From positions 1 to 24,358 of the forward strand of contig CAZAJS010000012.1 of the NCBI GenBank assembly GCA_964485635.1: DNA of 24,358 bases. Direction: 5' to 3'. The stretch's first letter is position 1. Every line of letters starts with the position of its first letter. Origin of the DNA: CAZAJS01 sp964485635 (GTDB taxonomy: Bacteria > Pseudomonadota > Gammaproteobacteria > Francisellales > Francisellaceae). Position numbers and translations under genes: made by a program. Shown piece after piece: positions 7,356 to 14,815 of this stretch. Under the pieces are notes generated by a model that worked only from the letters and a program-made list of their open reading frames with translations, ran no database searches and had not been told where the DNA came from.

Positions 7356-7661
7356 TTAAGCTGATTGTCCCTCAGGCATATCGATACTCGGATCAACAAT
7401 ACGGTAGCTAGCGGTGGTATAAGGTTTATAAAGAGAATGATCCCACCAATCATCATTTTTTAAATAGGCCATCAAACGTGCCTTATCATAGGTTCCAACA
7501 AACCAAGATTGAGCCTTTTCTGAGATGCGCAGATAAGAAAAATGTTTGATTTGATCTTTCTTGAGTAAATTTAACACCAGCGTCAATGCAGCTTGATTTC
7601 GATGAGAATCCGCCATAATAAGATCAGATAAATGATGCTGGTTAAGATCAAATAAGGCCAT
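7356..7661 (-). pseudogene. LuxR-family regulator, N-terminal sensor part (ends at premature TAA)
   Basis: A 101-codon frame starting at ATG 7659-7661 with AAGGA 9 nt upstream. The peptide (IKHFSYLRISEKAQ, then WFVGTYDKARLMAYLKNDDW) resembles the variable N-terminal half of Legionella-like LuxR regulators and has no DNA-binding motif. It stops at TAA 7356-7358, and the same frame continues directly into the HTH part at 6891-7343. It lies 59 nt downstream of the fumarase gene on the same strand, so it may share that transcript. The ligand, if any, cannot be told. Assignment to the family rests mainly on the continuity with the HTH half. Confidence 0.6.
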
Positions 7662-7720
7662 AATCCTTGTTCCTTATGAGGTTAATATTAATTTAAAGTA
7701 AAGATGATTGAGTAATTGAA

Positions 7721-9247
7721 TTATGAGCCTGAAGCCAGATTTTTCATATCAGCAATTTTTGCTTTCCATTCAGCTGGGCCGGATTGATGAACTGAGTGGC
7801 CTTGACTGTCAACTGCAACAGTCACAGGCATATCTTGTACTTCAAATTCATAAATGGCTTCCATGCCTAAATCTTCAAAGCCAACGACTTTAGCAGAGCG
7901 AATGGATTTTGAAATTAAATAAGCCGCTCCACCGACTGCCATTAAATACACGGCACGGTGCTTTTTAATAGCTTCGATGGTATCAGCCCCGCGTTCTGCT
8001 TTTCCAATCATTCCGCAGATGCCAACCTGATCGAGCATAAATTCGGTAAATTTATCCATACGGGTAGCTGTTGTTGGCCCAGCAGGACCCACAATTTCAT
8101 CTCCGACGGGGTTAACAGGGCCAACATAATAAATAAAGCGATTTTTAAAATCAACGGGCAAAGGTTTGCCTTCTTGGACCATTTGAACAATACGTTGGTG
8201 TGCCGCATCACGCCCCGTTAACAGTTTGCCATTTAATAATAAGGTTTGACCTGGTTGTAGATTTTCGATATCAGCTTGCGTTAGTTGCTCAAGATTAACA
8301 CGTTGAGCTTGTGTTGAGCTGGTTTCTGTAATTTCAGGCCAATCTTCTAAGGCTGGCACTGGCATTTCTGCGGGCCCAGAACCATCTAAAGAAAAATGCA
8401 CATGGCGTGTTGCTGCACAGTTAGGAATTAAAGCAACTGGCTTACAAGCCGCATGTGTTGGATATTCGTGAATTTTCACATCAAGAACGGTTGTCACACC
8501 ACCAAGCCCTTGTGCACCAATACCAAGCTCATTGATGCGATGGTATAGTTCAACACGCAGTTCTTCTAAGCGTGTTTGTGGACCACGTTCTAAAATTTCT
8601 GGCATATCAATGGGCTCATTTAGTGATGATTTGGCTAAAAGCATGGCTTTTTCAGCGGTTCCACCAATACCTAAACCAATAATCCCTGGAGGACACCAAC
8701 CAGCTCCCATCGTTGGCAACATTTCTAAAACCCAGTCAACTAGACTATCGCTAGGGTTTAGAACTTTAAATTTAGATTTAAATTCTGATCCCCCCCCTTT
8801 AGCCGCAATATCGATTTCAATGGTATCACCAACAACCCAATCAACATGAACAATCGCAGGCGTATTATCTTGAGTATTCGTTCTAGGTCCATCAGGTGGA
8901 TTAACCATGGAAGCGCGCAGGGGATTATCAGTATTTTGATAAGCTTGGGCGACCCCCTCATTAATTAATTCAGTAATACTTCGATCAGTTTGATCAAGTT
9001 GCACATCCATACCGACTTTAATAAATGCACATACCATTCCAGTATCTTGACAAATCGGTCGGTGGCCATAAGCTGCCATGCGAGAGTTGATTAGAATTTG
9101 AGCGATTGCTTCTTTTGCTGGTTGTGATTGTTCACGTTGGTAGGCCTCATACATCGCATCAACAAAATCTTTAGGATGATAGTATGAAATAAATTGCAGG
9201 GCATCAGCAACACTATTAATAATATCGGTAGTTTTAATCGTTTTCAT
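7721..9247 (-). CDS. fumA: Class I (iron-sulfur) fumarate hydratase
   Basis: 508 residues, typical of single-chain class I fumarases. The likely [4Fe-4S] ligands are Cys66 (PICQDTG), Cys185 (GWCPPGIIGLGIGG) and Cys277 (PNCAATRH). The spacing of 119 and 92 residues fits the family. The C-terminal domain has GPAGPTTATRMD and GKAERG. The enzyme hydrates fumarate to L-malate in the TCA cycle; the cluster is oxygen- and superoxide-sensitive. AAGGA lies 7 nt before the ATG. TTGACT about 40 nt upstream is a possible -35 with only a weak -10. The symbol is used in the general sense of class I fumarase. Confidence 0.97.
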   Translation of the reverse strand: MKTIKTTDIINSVADALQFISYYHPKDFVDAMYEAYQREQSQPAKEAIAQILINSRMAAYGHRPICQDTGMVCAFIKVGMDVQLDQTDRSITELINEGVAQAYQNTDNPLRASMVNPPDGPRTNTQDNTPAIVHVDWVVGDTIEIDIAAKGGGSEFKSKFKVLNPSDSLVDWVLEMLPTMGAGWCPPGIIGLGIGGTAEKAMLLAKSSLNEPIDMPEILERGPQTRLEELRVELYHRINELGIGAQGLGGVTTVLDVKIHEYPTHAACKPVALIPNCAATRHVHFSLDGSGPAEMPVPALEDWPEITETSSTQAQRVNLEQLTQADIENLQPGQTLLLNGKLLTGRDAAHQRIVQMVQEGKPLPVDFKNRFIYYVGPVNPVGDEIVGPAGPTTATRMDKFTEFMLDQVGICGMIGKAERGADTIEAIKKHRAVYLMAVGGAAYLISKSIRSAKVVGFEDLGMEAIYEFEVQDMPVTVAVDSQGHSVHQSGPAEWKAKIADMKNLASGS

Positions 9248-9369
9248 TGAAAATTCCTTAATTAAAGAGATATTTTAATGCAAATTGTAAGTCAAATAGA
9301 CATTTTTTGCTAGTAAAATTCACTCCAATCAAATTGAATAACTTGTAGTTTTGGTTAATATCTGTAACA

Positions 9370-9379
9370 NNNNNNNNNN
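9370..9379. other. Assembly gap (10 Ns)
   Basis: Ten consecutive undetermined bases lie in the intergenic region between the fumarase and the Sel1 lipoprotein. This is probably a scaffold join with a placeholder length, so the true distance and any promoter or small gene here are unknown. Confidence 0.98.
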
Positions 9380-9417
9380 ATAGGGTGGTGATGAAACAAT
9401 GATTTTTAGGAGAAACT

Positions 9418-10317
9418 ATGCAGAAATTAAAACCAATTACGATCGGTATTTTATTAGGCATAACAGGCATGCTAACGGCTTGTTCATCCGGTGAACAGTC
9501 AACAAAGGATCATAGCCAAGAGCATCAGATAACAAAGGCAGATCAAAAACAATTAAATCAGTGTCATACTCAATTACAAGGTCAAACTTATCAAAAAGCC
9601 TACGATTGTTATGAGCCGCTGGCTGATAAAGGCATTGCCGGAGCTCAAAAAGCCATTGGCTACTTATATGGACATGGGCTAGGTGTTAAAAAAGATTTAG
9701 ACCAAGAATACCAATGGTATAAAAAAGCTGCTGAGCAAGATTATGCCCCAGCACAATACAATATTGGTTTAATGTATGATCAAGGCCAAGGCATTAAGAA
9801 AAATGCTGAAAAAGCTTTTGATTGGTACATGAAAGCAGCAAAACAATCATTTGATAAGGCTGAATATCAAGTCGGCGTTATGTATGCAAGTGGTGATGGC
9901 GTCAAAAAATCAGATAAAAAGGCTGTTGAATGGTATCAAAAAGCCGCTAAACAAGGCAATGTAAAAGCCCAGTTTAATTTAGCTATGATGTATGAAAAAG
10001 GCCGTGGTGTTAATCAAAGTGATCAAAAAGCATTTGATTGGATGCGACAATCGGCTGATGGTGGTGATATTGAAGCACAATATCAATTAGGTTTAATGCT
10101 TGCTGATGGCCAAGGGGCAGATCAAAATTTTGAGTTAGCTTATACATGGATGTTAGTGGCGCGCCATGGGCTAGTTGAGGATTCTAATCACCAGCATCGT
10201 TTATCTGGTCAAAAAGTGGACAAGATGATCAATCAATTCGCTTCTCACTTAACAGATCAACAACGTAAAGAAGCGATTGTTAAAGCGAAAAAACTTGCTG
10301 AGACAATGACTCAGTAA
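9418..10317 (+). CDS. Sel1-repeat (SLR/TPR-like) lipoprotein
   Basis: 299 residues. An N-terminal lipoprotein signal ends in the lipobox LTAC, so Cys22 would be lipidated. The next residues (SSGEQ) lack the Asp+2 inner-membrane retention signal, which suggests the outer membrane. Five consecutive 36-residue Sel1 repeats span about 74-253, each with the A-x-A-Q/E-Y-x-L/I-G-x-M-Y pattern and a G-x-G-V/I-K-K turn. Sel1 proteins form alpha-solenoid scaffolds for protein-protein contacts; in Legionella some affect host entry or signalling, but no such role can be assigned here. AGGAG precedes the ATG at good spacing. The upstream region is cut by the assembly gap, so its promoter is not visible. 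Confidence 0.92.
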   Translation: MQKLKPITIGILLGITGMLTACSSGEQSTKDHSQEHQITKADQKQLNQCHTQLQGQTYQKAYDCYEPLADKGIAGAQKAIGYLYGHGLGVKKDLDQEYQWYKKAAEQDYAPAQYNIGLMYDQGQGIKKNAEKAFDWYMKAAKQSFDKAEYQVGVMYASGDGVKKSDKKAVEWYQKAAKQGNVKAQFNLAMMYEKGRGVNQSDQKAFDWMRQSADGGDIEAQYQLGLMLADGQGADQNFELAYTWMLVARHGLVEDSNHQHRLSGQKVDKMINQFASHLTDQQRKEAIVKAKKLAETMTQ

Positions 10318-10430
10318 AACGTATTTTCCATATTTTTTCCTCTATTTGCAATGACTGCCAAGCTTTGTGTGATCGTGATTTTATAAAGCTGACTTTTCTT
10401 AAATACTCGAATTATTCGACTTTAAATTAA

Positions 10431-10472
10431 TTGATTTGTATCAAAATCAATCTTAAATGATTGCAATATAAT
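10431..10472 (+). promoter_or_regulatory. FNR/Anr-type class II promoter before the MFS pair
   Basis: TTGATTTGTATCAA (10431-10444) matches the FNR/Anr consensus TTGATNNNNATCAA at every defined position. A perfect TATAAT lies at 10467-10472 and there is no acceptable -35 hexamer. With +1 at about 10479 the box centre is at -41.5, the standard class II activator position. The gene start is 47 nt further on. A Crp/FNR-family activator is inferred from the site; no such regulator is encoded in the window. Confidence 0.7.
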
Positions 10473-10476
10473 CATT
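10456..10476. repeat. Inverted repeat over the -10 of the MFS promoter
   Basis: AATGATT (10456-10462) and AATCATT (10470-10476) are exact inverted arms around a 7-nt spacer and overlap the TATAAT. It could be a repressor operator. The arms loosely resemble Fur hexamers, but the geometry is not the standard Fur box. Confidence 0.45.
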
Positions 10477-10525
10477 CAGCTGGTAGGGTGAAATGATTTT
10501 AATCAATAAATATAAGTGAGGACTG

Positions 10526-11776
10526 ATGCTTAGTAAAAGAATGTTATTAATATATGGTTGGTTTATTTGTTTATTAGCCGCTGTATTTTATAGTTATGAC
10601 TTTTTTATTCGAGTCGCACCAAGTGTTATGCTTCATTCGCTTGAAAAAGATTTTAGTATTGGCACAACTGGTGTTGGTTTCTTAAGTTCAGCCTATTTTT
10701 ATACGTATATTATTTTTCAAATTCCTGCTGGGATCATTCTGGATAAATATAATATTAAATGGGTAATCTCTGGAGCCATGTTTTTATGCGTGTTAGGTAA
10801 CTTTGTTTTCTCTATTGCGCCTGATTTTACTATCGCCTTTGTAGGGCGTTTATTAATGGGAGCAGGGTCTGCTTTTGGCTTTATTGGTGCAGCAAAACTT
10901 GCTTCAATGTGGCTGCCAAGTCGATTTTTTTCATTTTTCATTGGCTTAACTACTGTTATTGGTTTAATGGGGGGACTGGTAACCGATACTGTGATGCAAA
11001 GTTTAGTCACGCAATTTGGCTGGCGACTAGGTAATAATATTTTTACAGTAATTGGTGCTGGCCTTTTCATCATGATGCTAATTTTCATTAAAAAACATCC
11101 CGAATATGAAGCAAGTAAAACTGGCAGTAATAGTTTACGTCAGCGTTTGTCCGAGCTTTGGATTATTATCAAAGAATATCGCTTTTGGGTTATTAGTTTT
11201 ATCAGTGGCACACTGTTTATTCCTATTAATGTGTTAGCTTCTTTATGGGGAATTGATTTTATTCGAACTAAATTTAATGTGTCTAGCTCGGTTGCTTCGG
11301 AGTTAAACTCATTATTATTTATTGGAACAGCTGTAGGGTGTGTAATTGTTTCGTTTATTTCAGCAAAATCGACACGTTATCGGTTTTATATGATGTTTAG
11401 TTGTATTAGCATTGCCATTTTATCGTCAGCTATCATTTTTTTACCGATGCCTTTATGGTTATTTATTGGCTTATTTTCTTTATTAGGGGTTTGTGTTGGC
11501 CCGCAGGTGTTAACATTTGGCTTTTCCAAAGCTGTTTGCCCCAAAGAAGCCACAGCTACAGCTGTTGCCGGTGTTAATATGAATAATAATTTAATAGCCG
11601 TGATTTTATTACCATTGTTCGGTTGGTTATTAACACTCGCGGGGGTCCATAAAGTGGATCATCATGTTGTCTCCACAGTCCAAGAGTATTATCTAGCCAT
11701 GTCCATGGTACCTATCTTGATGATTGTGTCTTTTCCTTTGTGTTTGCTTTTGCCAAAACATGTTAAAAAAACTTAG
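10526..11776 (+). CDS. MFS transporter (first of a tandem pair)
   Basis: 416 residues with about 12 membrane segments. The first helix region carries YSYDFFIRVAPSVML (22-36), followed by GFLSSAYFYTYIIFQIPAGI and the loop LDKYNIKW, then GRLLMGAGSAFGFIG. This pattern (DFFxRVxPSVM, with a Q-x-P-x-G-x-x-x-D loop) is common in a large group of MFS proteins in Legionella- and Coxiella-like bacteria; substrates are mostly unknown. The KKHPEYEAS loop separates the two six-helix halves. GAGGA lies about 5 nt before the ATG. It is preceded by an FNR-type promoter and followed by a paralog about 84% identical, so a nutrient or anion uptake role under low oxygen is a reasonable guess only. Confidence 0.9.
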   Translation: MLSKRMLLIYGWFICLLAAVFYSYDFFIRVAPSVMLHSLEKDFSIGTTGVGFLSSAYFYTYIIFQIPAGIILDKYNIKWVISGAMFLCVLGNFVFSIAPDFTIAFVGRLLMGAGSAFGFIGAAKLASMWLPSRFFSFFIGLTTVIGLMGGLVTDTVMQSLVTQFGWRLGNNIFTVIGAGLFIMMLIFIKKHPEYEASKTGSNSLRQRLSELWIIIKEYRFWVISFISGTLFIPINVLASLWGIDFIRTKFNVSSSVASELNSLLFIGTAVGCVIVSFISAKSTRYRFYMMFSCISIAILSSAIIFLPMPLWLFIGLFSLLGVCVGPQVLTFGFSKAVCPKEATATAVAGVNMNNNLIAVILLPLFGWLLTLAGVHKVDHHVVSTVQEYYLAMSMVPILMIVSFPLCLLLPKHVKKT

Positions 11777-11797
11777 CACACTTAGCTAATGTGTTTT
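11776..11797 (+). terminator. Possible weak intrinsic terminator after first MFS gene
   Basis: CACA-C-TTAG/CTAA-TGTG can fold into an 8-bp stem with one bulged C and almost no loop, followed by TTTT. The small loop and short T-run make it weak, so partial readthrough into the second MFS gene is likely. Confidence 0.3.
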
Positions 11798-11878
11798 AGA
11801 TCATTAAGGGTTATTTGACACAAATGTTTGTAAACCAACGTTTCATAAATTTAATCAAATATTTAGGGATATCAACCA

Positions 11879-13129
11879 ATGTTGAATAAAAAAATGCTAC
11901 TCGTTTATGGTTGGTTTATTTTTTTACTGACCACAATATTTTATAGTTATGATTTTTTCATTCGAGTGGCACCAAGTGTGATGCTTCATTCACTAGAAAA
12001 AGATTTAGAAATCAATACAACGCAAATTGGGTTTTTAAGCTCCGCTTATTTTTATACCTATATTATTTTTCAAATTCCCGCGGGGATTATCCTTGATAAA
12101 TATAATATTAAATGGGTCATTTCTGGAGCGATGTTTTTATGTGTACTAGGTAATTTTATCTTTGCTATTGCACCTGATTTCTCAATAGCTTTTACAGGTC
12201 GTTTATTAATGGGAGTAGGGTCAGCTTTTGGCTTTATTGGTGCAGCTAAAGTTGCAGCAATGTGGTTACCTAATCGCTTTTTTTCATTTTTTATTGGTTT
12301 GACACTTGTGGTTGGTTTAATGGGAGGATTAGTCACAGATACTGTTATGCAAGTGCTTGTTAATCAGTTAGGGTGGCGATTAGGTACCAATGTCTTTACA
12401 GTCATTGGAGCTGTTGTTTTTATTTTAATGTTAATTTTTATTAAAAAGCATCCGGAATATGAAGCTAGTAGAACAACAAGTAACAGTTTTCGTCAACGCC
12501 TTTCTGAACTTTGGTTGATTGTCAAAGCGTATCGATTTTGGGTGGTTAGTTTTATCAGTGGAACTTTATTTATTCCCATTAATGTATTAGCTTCTTTATG
12601 GGGTGTTGATTTTATCCGAACTAAATTTAATGTTTCTAGCGTTATTGCAGCGGACTTAAATTCATTATTATTTATTGGAACAGCAGTTGGTTGTATTATT
12701 GTGTCAATGATTTCAGCAAAATCAACACGCTATCGGTTTTATATGATGTTCAGTTGTATTACCATTGCAATTTTATCGACAATTATCATTTTTTTACCGA
12801 TGCCTTTATGGCTGTTTATTACTTTATATTCTTTATTAGGCATTGCTGTCGGTTCAGAGGTATTAACATTTGGCATGGCAAAAGCGATTTGTCCAAAAGA
12901 AGCCACAGCCACCTCCGTTGCTGGGGTTAATATGAATAATAATTTAATTGCCGTGATATTATTACCACTTTTTGGTTGGCTTTTATCTATTGCTGGAGTT
13001 CATAAAGTAGATCATCATATCGTTTCAACAATACAAGAATATTATTTAGCGATGTCAATGGTACCAATATTAATGGTTATTTCAATTCCTTTGTGTCTGC
13101 TTTTACCGAAAAATGTTTATGAACAATGA
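11879..13129 (+). CDS. MFS transporter (second of a tandem pair)
   Basis: 416 residues, collinear with the preceding gene without a single gap; I count roughly 68 differences, about 84% identity. All signature segments are kept (YSYDFFIRVAPSVML, IIFQIPAGIILDKYNIKW, GRLLMGVGSAFGFIGAAK). Substitutions are mostly conservative and concentrated in helix faces and at the C-terminus (NVYEQ instead of HVKKT). Synonymous sites are strongly diverged, so this is an old duplication under purifying selection. AGGGAT lies upstream of the ATG. The 102-nt gap contains TTGACA at 11815-11820 without a convincing -10, and no FNR-type box, so its regulation may differ from its twin. Confidence 0.9.
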   Translation: MLNKKMLLVYGWFIFLLTTIFYSYDFFIRVAPSVMLHSLEKDLEINTTQIGFLSSAYFYTYIIFQIPAGIILDKYNIKWVISGAMFLCVLGNFIFAIAPDFSIAFTGRLLMGVGSAFGFIGAAKVAAMWLPNRFFSFFIGLTLVVGLMGGLVTDTVMQVLVNQLGWRLGTNVFTVIGAVVFILMLIFIKKHPEYEASRTTSNSFRQRLSELWLIVKAYRFWVVSFISGTLFIPINVLASLWGVDFIRTKFNVSSVIAADLNSLLFIGTAVGCIIVSMISAKSTRYRFYMMFSCITIAILSTIIIFLPMPLWLFITLYSLLGIAVGSEVLTFGMAKAICPKEATATSVAGVNMNNNLIAVILLPLFGWLLSIAGVHKVDHHIVSTIQEYYLAMSMVPILMVISIPLCLLLPKNVYEQ

Positions 13130-13180
13130 TTTTATTGTAATCTATTTTAGATGAACTGGTACAAAGTTGTATCAATCAAA

Positions 13181-13207
13181 GCTTTCTGCGCACCCCAGAC
13201 AGAAAGC
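13181..13207 (+). repeat. Hairpin in the leader of the acetyltransferase gene
   Basis: GCTTTCTG (13181-13188) and CAGAAAGC (13200-13207) are exact 8-bp inverted arms with an 11-nt loop, 24 nt upstream of the chosen start at 13232. CTTTCT of the left arm could alternatively pair with the AGGAAG of the ribosome-binding region (13221-13226, one G-U). Two exclusive pairings of this kind are seen in attenuation leaders of resistance genes. The function here is inferred. Confidence 0.45.
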
Positions 13208-13231
13208 AGGGCCTATGTTAAGGAAGATATG

Positions 13232-13852
13232 ATGATCAATCCAAATACCAAATTCCCCCTCCCGAATGTGAAACGCCTTTGTTTTTTAAAAAACATTATC
13301 ACAAATCCGAATATTATTGTGGGTGATTATACTTATTATGACGATCCGGAATCCGTTGAAAATTTTAATAACAATGTGCTGTATCATTTTGATTTTATTG
13401 GTGATCAATTAATCATTGGGAAATTTTGTCAAATAGCAACGAATGTTCGTTTCATTATGAATGGTGCCAACCATGGCCAGAATGGATTTTCGACATTCCC
13501 TTTTTGTATCTTTGGCAGTCATTGGCAACAGGTGCCTTTAATCTCTGATTATAAAGGTAATACAGTTATTGGGCATGATGTTTGGATTGGTTATCATGCC
13601 ATTGTGATGCCAGGTGTTAACATTGGTCATGGTGCTATTATAGCCTCTGATGCAGTTGTTACGAATGATGTTGAACCCTATAGTATTGTAGGTGGAAATC
13701 CGGCTAGGCTAATACGGAAACGATTTGATGAGGCAACAATTACGAAATTATTAAAAATTGCTTGGTGGAATTGGCCAATTGAAAAAATAACAAAGCATGC
13801 TAAGGCGATTGCCACTGGTGATGAAAGCCTATTTAGTGCATTAGATGGTTAA
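13232..13852 (+). CDS. Vat/CatB-type xenobiotic O-acetyltransferase (left-handed beta-helix)
   Basis: 206 residues from the chosen start, close to VatD (about 209). Shared landmarks are VGDYTYYDD, LYHFDFIGDQLIIGKFCQI, the catalytic-type NGANHG with His81, HDVWIGYHAIVMPGVNIGHG (hexapeptide repeats), GGNPARLI and WWNWPIEKI. Members transfer acetyl from acetyl-CoA to streptogramin A, chloramphenicol or other hydroxyl acceptors; many chromosomal homologues have no known substrate. The frame is open back to an ATG at 13151, but AAGGAAG is placed for the ATGs at 13229/13232 and the extra 27 residues are not family-like. It lies directly after the MFS pair. A resistance phenotype is not proven by sequence. 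Confidence 0.9.
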   Translation: MINPNTKFPLPNVKRLCFLKNIITNPNIIVGDYTYYDDPESVENFNNNVLYHFDFIGDQLIIGKFCQIATNVRFIMNGANHGQNGFSTFPFCIFGSHWQQVPLISDYKGNTVIGHDVWIGYHAIVMPGVNIGHGAIIASDAVVTNDVEPYSIVGGNPARLIRKRFDEATITKLLKIAWWNWPIEKITKHAKAIATGDESLFSALDG

Positions 13853-14063
13853 AAAGACATATTCTAAACATTAATGCTATTGAATCAAACGCACTTTCAT
13901 GTGACTATTTTGTAAAGTAATCATCAGATTCAGAGTGGATTTAAGAATCTCAAGAAGTCACCATTATGCGGTTATTATTATGAAATATGCCGGATTTTGT
14001 GGGAAAATTGTCACTATTTCAGGTATGATGAAATTAGTAAGAAATTCAGACAAAGGTGCGAAG

Positions 14064-14561
14064 GTGATTGATCAAGAAGGATTTCGCGCAAACGTCGCTA
14101 TGGTTTTATTAAATGATCAAAATGAAGTATTTTGGGGACGTCGTATTAGACAACACTCATGGCAATTTCCTCAAGGGGGCATGGATGCTGGAGAAACTCC
14201 CATTGAAGCCATGTATCGTGAATTACAAGAAGAAGTTGGATTACTACCAAAAGATGTAGAAGTCATTGCTGCAACACAAATGTGGTTGCGTTATCGTTTA
14301 CCTCGATTTTTTATACGGCGCAATAGCCCATTATGTATTGGCCAAAAACAAAAATGGTTTTTATTACGTCTTAAAAGTTCTGATTCCCATATTAATCTTA
14401 ATGCAATGAAAAAACCTGAATTTGATGACTGGCGGTGGGTTAATTATTGGTATCCAATTGAGGAAGTCATTGCATTTAAACGCAATGTTTATCGCAAAGC
14501 GCTTACGTATTTTAGTCACTTTTGCCACGCTCCAAAGATGCCTAAGCGGTTAAAACAATAA
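14064..14561 (+). CDS. rppH: RNA pyrophosphohydrolase RppH (Nudix)
   Basis: 165 residues. The Nudix box G-x5-E-x7-REU-x-EE-x-GU spans residues 38-60 with all acidic positions present (E44, R52, E53, E56, E57). RppH-specific stretches follow: WLRYRLPRF, CIGQKQKWFLLRL, FDDWRWVNYWYP and FKRNVYRKAL. The enzyme removes pyrophosphate from the 5' end of triphosphorylated RNA and so starts RNase E-dependent decay. I chose GTG at 14064 because the family begins near IDQEGFRANV and AAAGG lies 7 nt upstream; the open frame reaches back to 13935, and an ATG near 14025 is an alternative. Confidence 0.95.
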   Translation: MIDQEGFRANVAMVLLNDQNEVFWGRRIRQHSWQFPQGGMDAGETPIEAMYRELQEEVGLLPKDVEVIAATQMWLRYRLPRFFIRRNSPLCIGQKQKWFLLRLKSSDSHINLNAMKKPEFDDWRWVNYWYPIEEVIAFKRNVYRKALTYFSHFCHAPKMPKRLKQ

Positions 14562-14569
14562 ATCACTTA

Positions 14570-14598
14570 TTGCAATTAACAACAGAATCCGATAGAAT
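14570..14598 (+). promoter_or_regulatory. Promoter of tRNA-Arg
   Basis: TTGCAA (14570-14575), a 17-nt spacer and TAGAAT (14593-14598) place transcription start at about 14605, just before the tRNA 5' end at 14611. Confidence 0.6.
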
Positions 14599-14610
14599 AA
14601 ATACCGTTGT

Positions 14611-14687
14611 GTACCCGTAGCTCAGTTGGATAGAGCGTTGGTCTCCGGAACCAAAGGTCAGTGGTTCGAATCCACTCGGGTACACCA
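14611..14687 (+). tRNA. tRNA-Arg (anticodon CCG)
   Basis: A 77-nt cloverleaf with encoded CCA. The 7-bp acceptor stem is GTACCCG/CGGGTAC with discriminator A. The D stem is GCTC/GAGC. The anticodon stem TTGGT/ACCAA encloses the loop CTCCGGA, anticodon CCG. The T arm is AGTGG-TTCGAAT-CCACT. It reads CGG arginine codons. It has its own promoter and lies between rppH and the convergent tolC operon. No integrase or direct repeat of its 3' end is seen, so it is not visibly used as an attachment site here. Confidence 0.97.
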
Positions 14688-14742
14688 TGTCTATTACTAT
14701 TTTTTTAATCTTAGATGACAAGTGTTATGTTTAAGTCAGTAA

Positions 14743-14799
14743 TAAAAAAATAGCCTGATGCTTGAATCAATATCTTGGTTTAATTGAGCAGTCGGCTAT
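14743..14799 (-). terminator. Intrinsic terminator downstream of tolC
   Basis: On the minus strand ATAGCC (14794-14799) pairs with GGCTAT (14750-14755); inner segments TGC/GCA and TCAAT/ATTGA extend the stem with internal loops. Seven Us follow directly (A-run 14743-14750 on the plus strand). It starts 17 nt past the tolC stop. Confidence 0.6.
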
Positions 14800-14815
14800 A
14801 TGAGATTAAATGTAA

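Noticed and set aside
8532..8849. Plus-strand open frame of 105 codons inside the fumarase gene
   Set aside because: Antisense shadow of a strongly conserved enzyme gene, with no homology-like features.
9258..9470. Minus-strand open frame between fumarase and the Sel1 gene
   Set aside because: It runs through the 10 Ns and into the start of the lipoprotein gene; no coding character.
10717..11088. Minus-strand frame of 123 codons within the first MFS gene
   Set aside because: Antisense shadow; a similar one appears in the paralog at 12070-12336 only because the two genes are similar.
11815..11849. Strong promoter for the second MFS gene from TTGACA at 11815
   Set aside because: The nearest -10-like hexamer (CATAAA) is 23 nt away, too far for normal spacing.
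13151..13231. Upstream ATG as the start of the acetyltransferase
   Set aside because: No ribosome-binding site; the extra 27 residues are unlike the family and the hairpin would fall inside the coding region. Kept only as a possible leader.
14611..14687. tRNA-Arg as an integration site for a mobile element
   Set aside because: No integrase gene, no second copy of the tRNA 3' end, and the neighbours are ordinary chromosomal genes.
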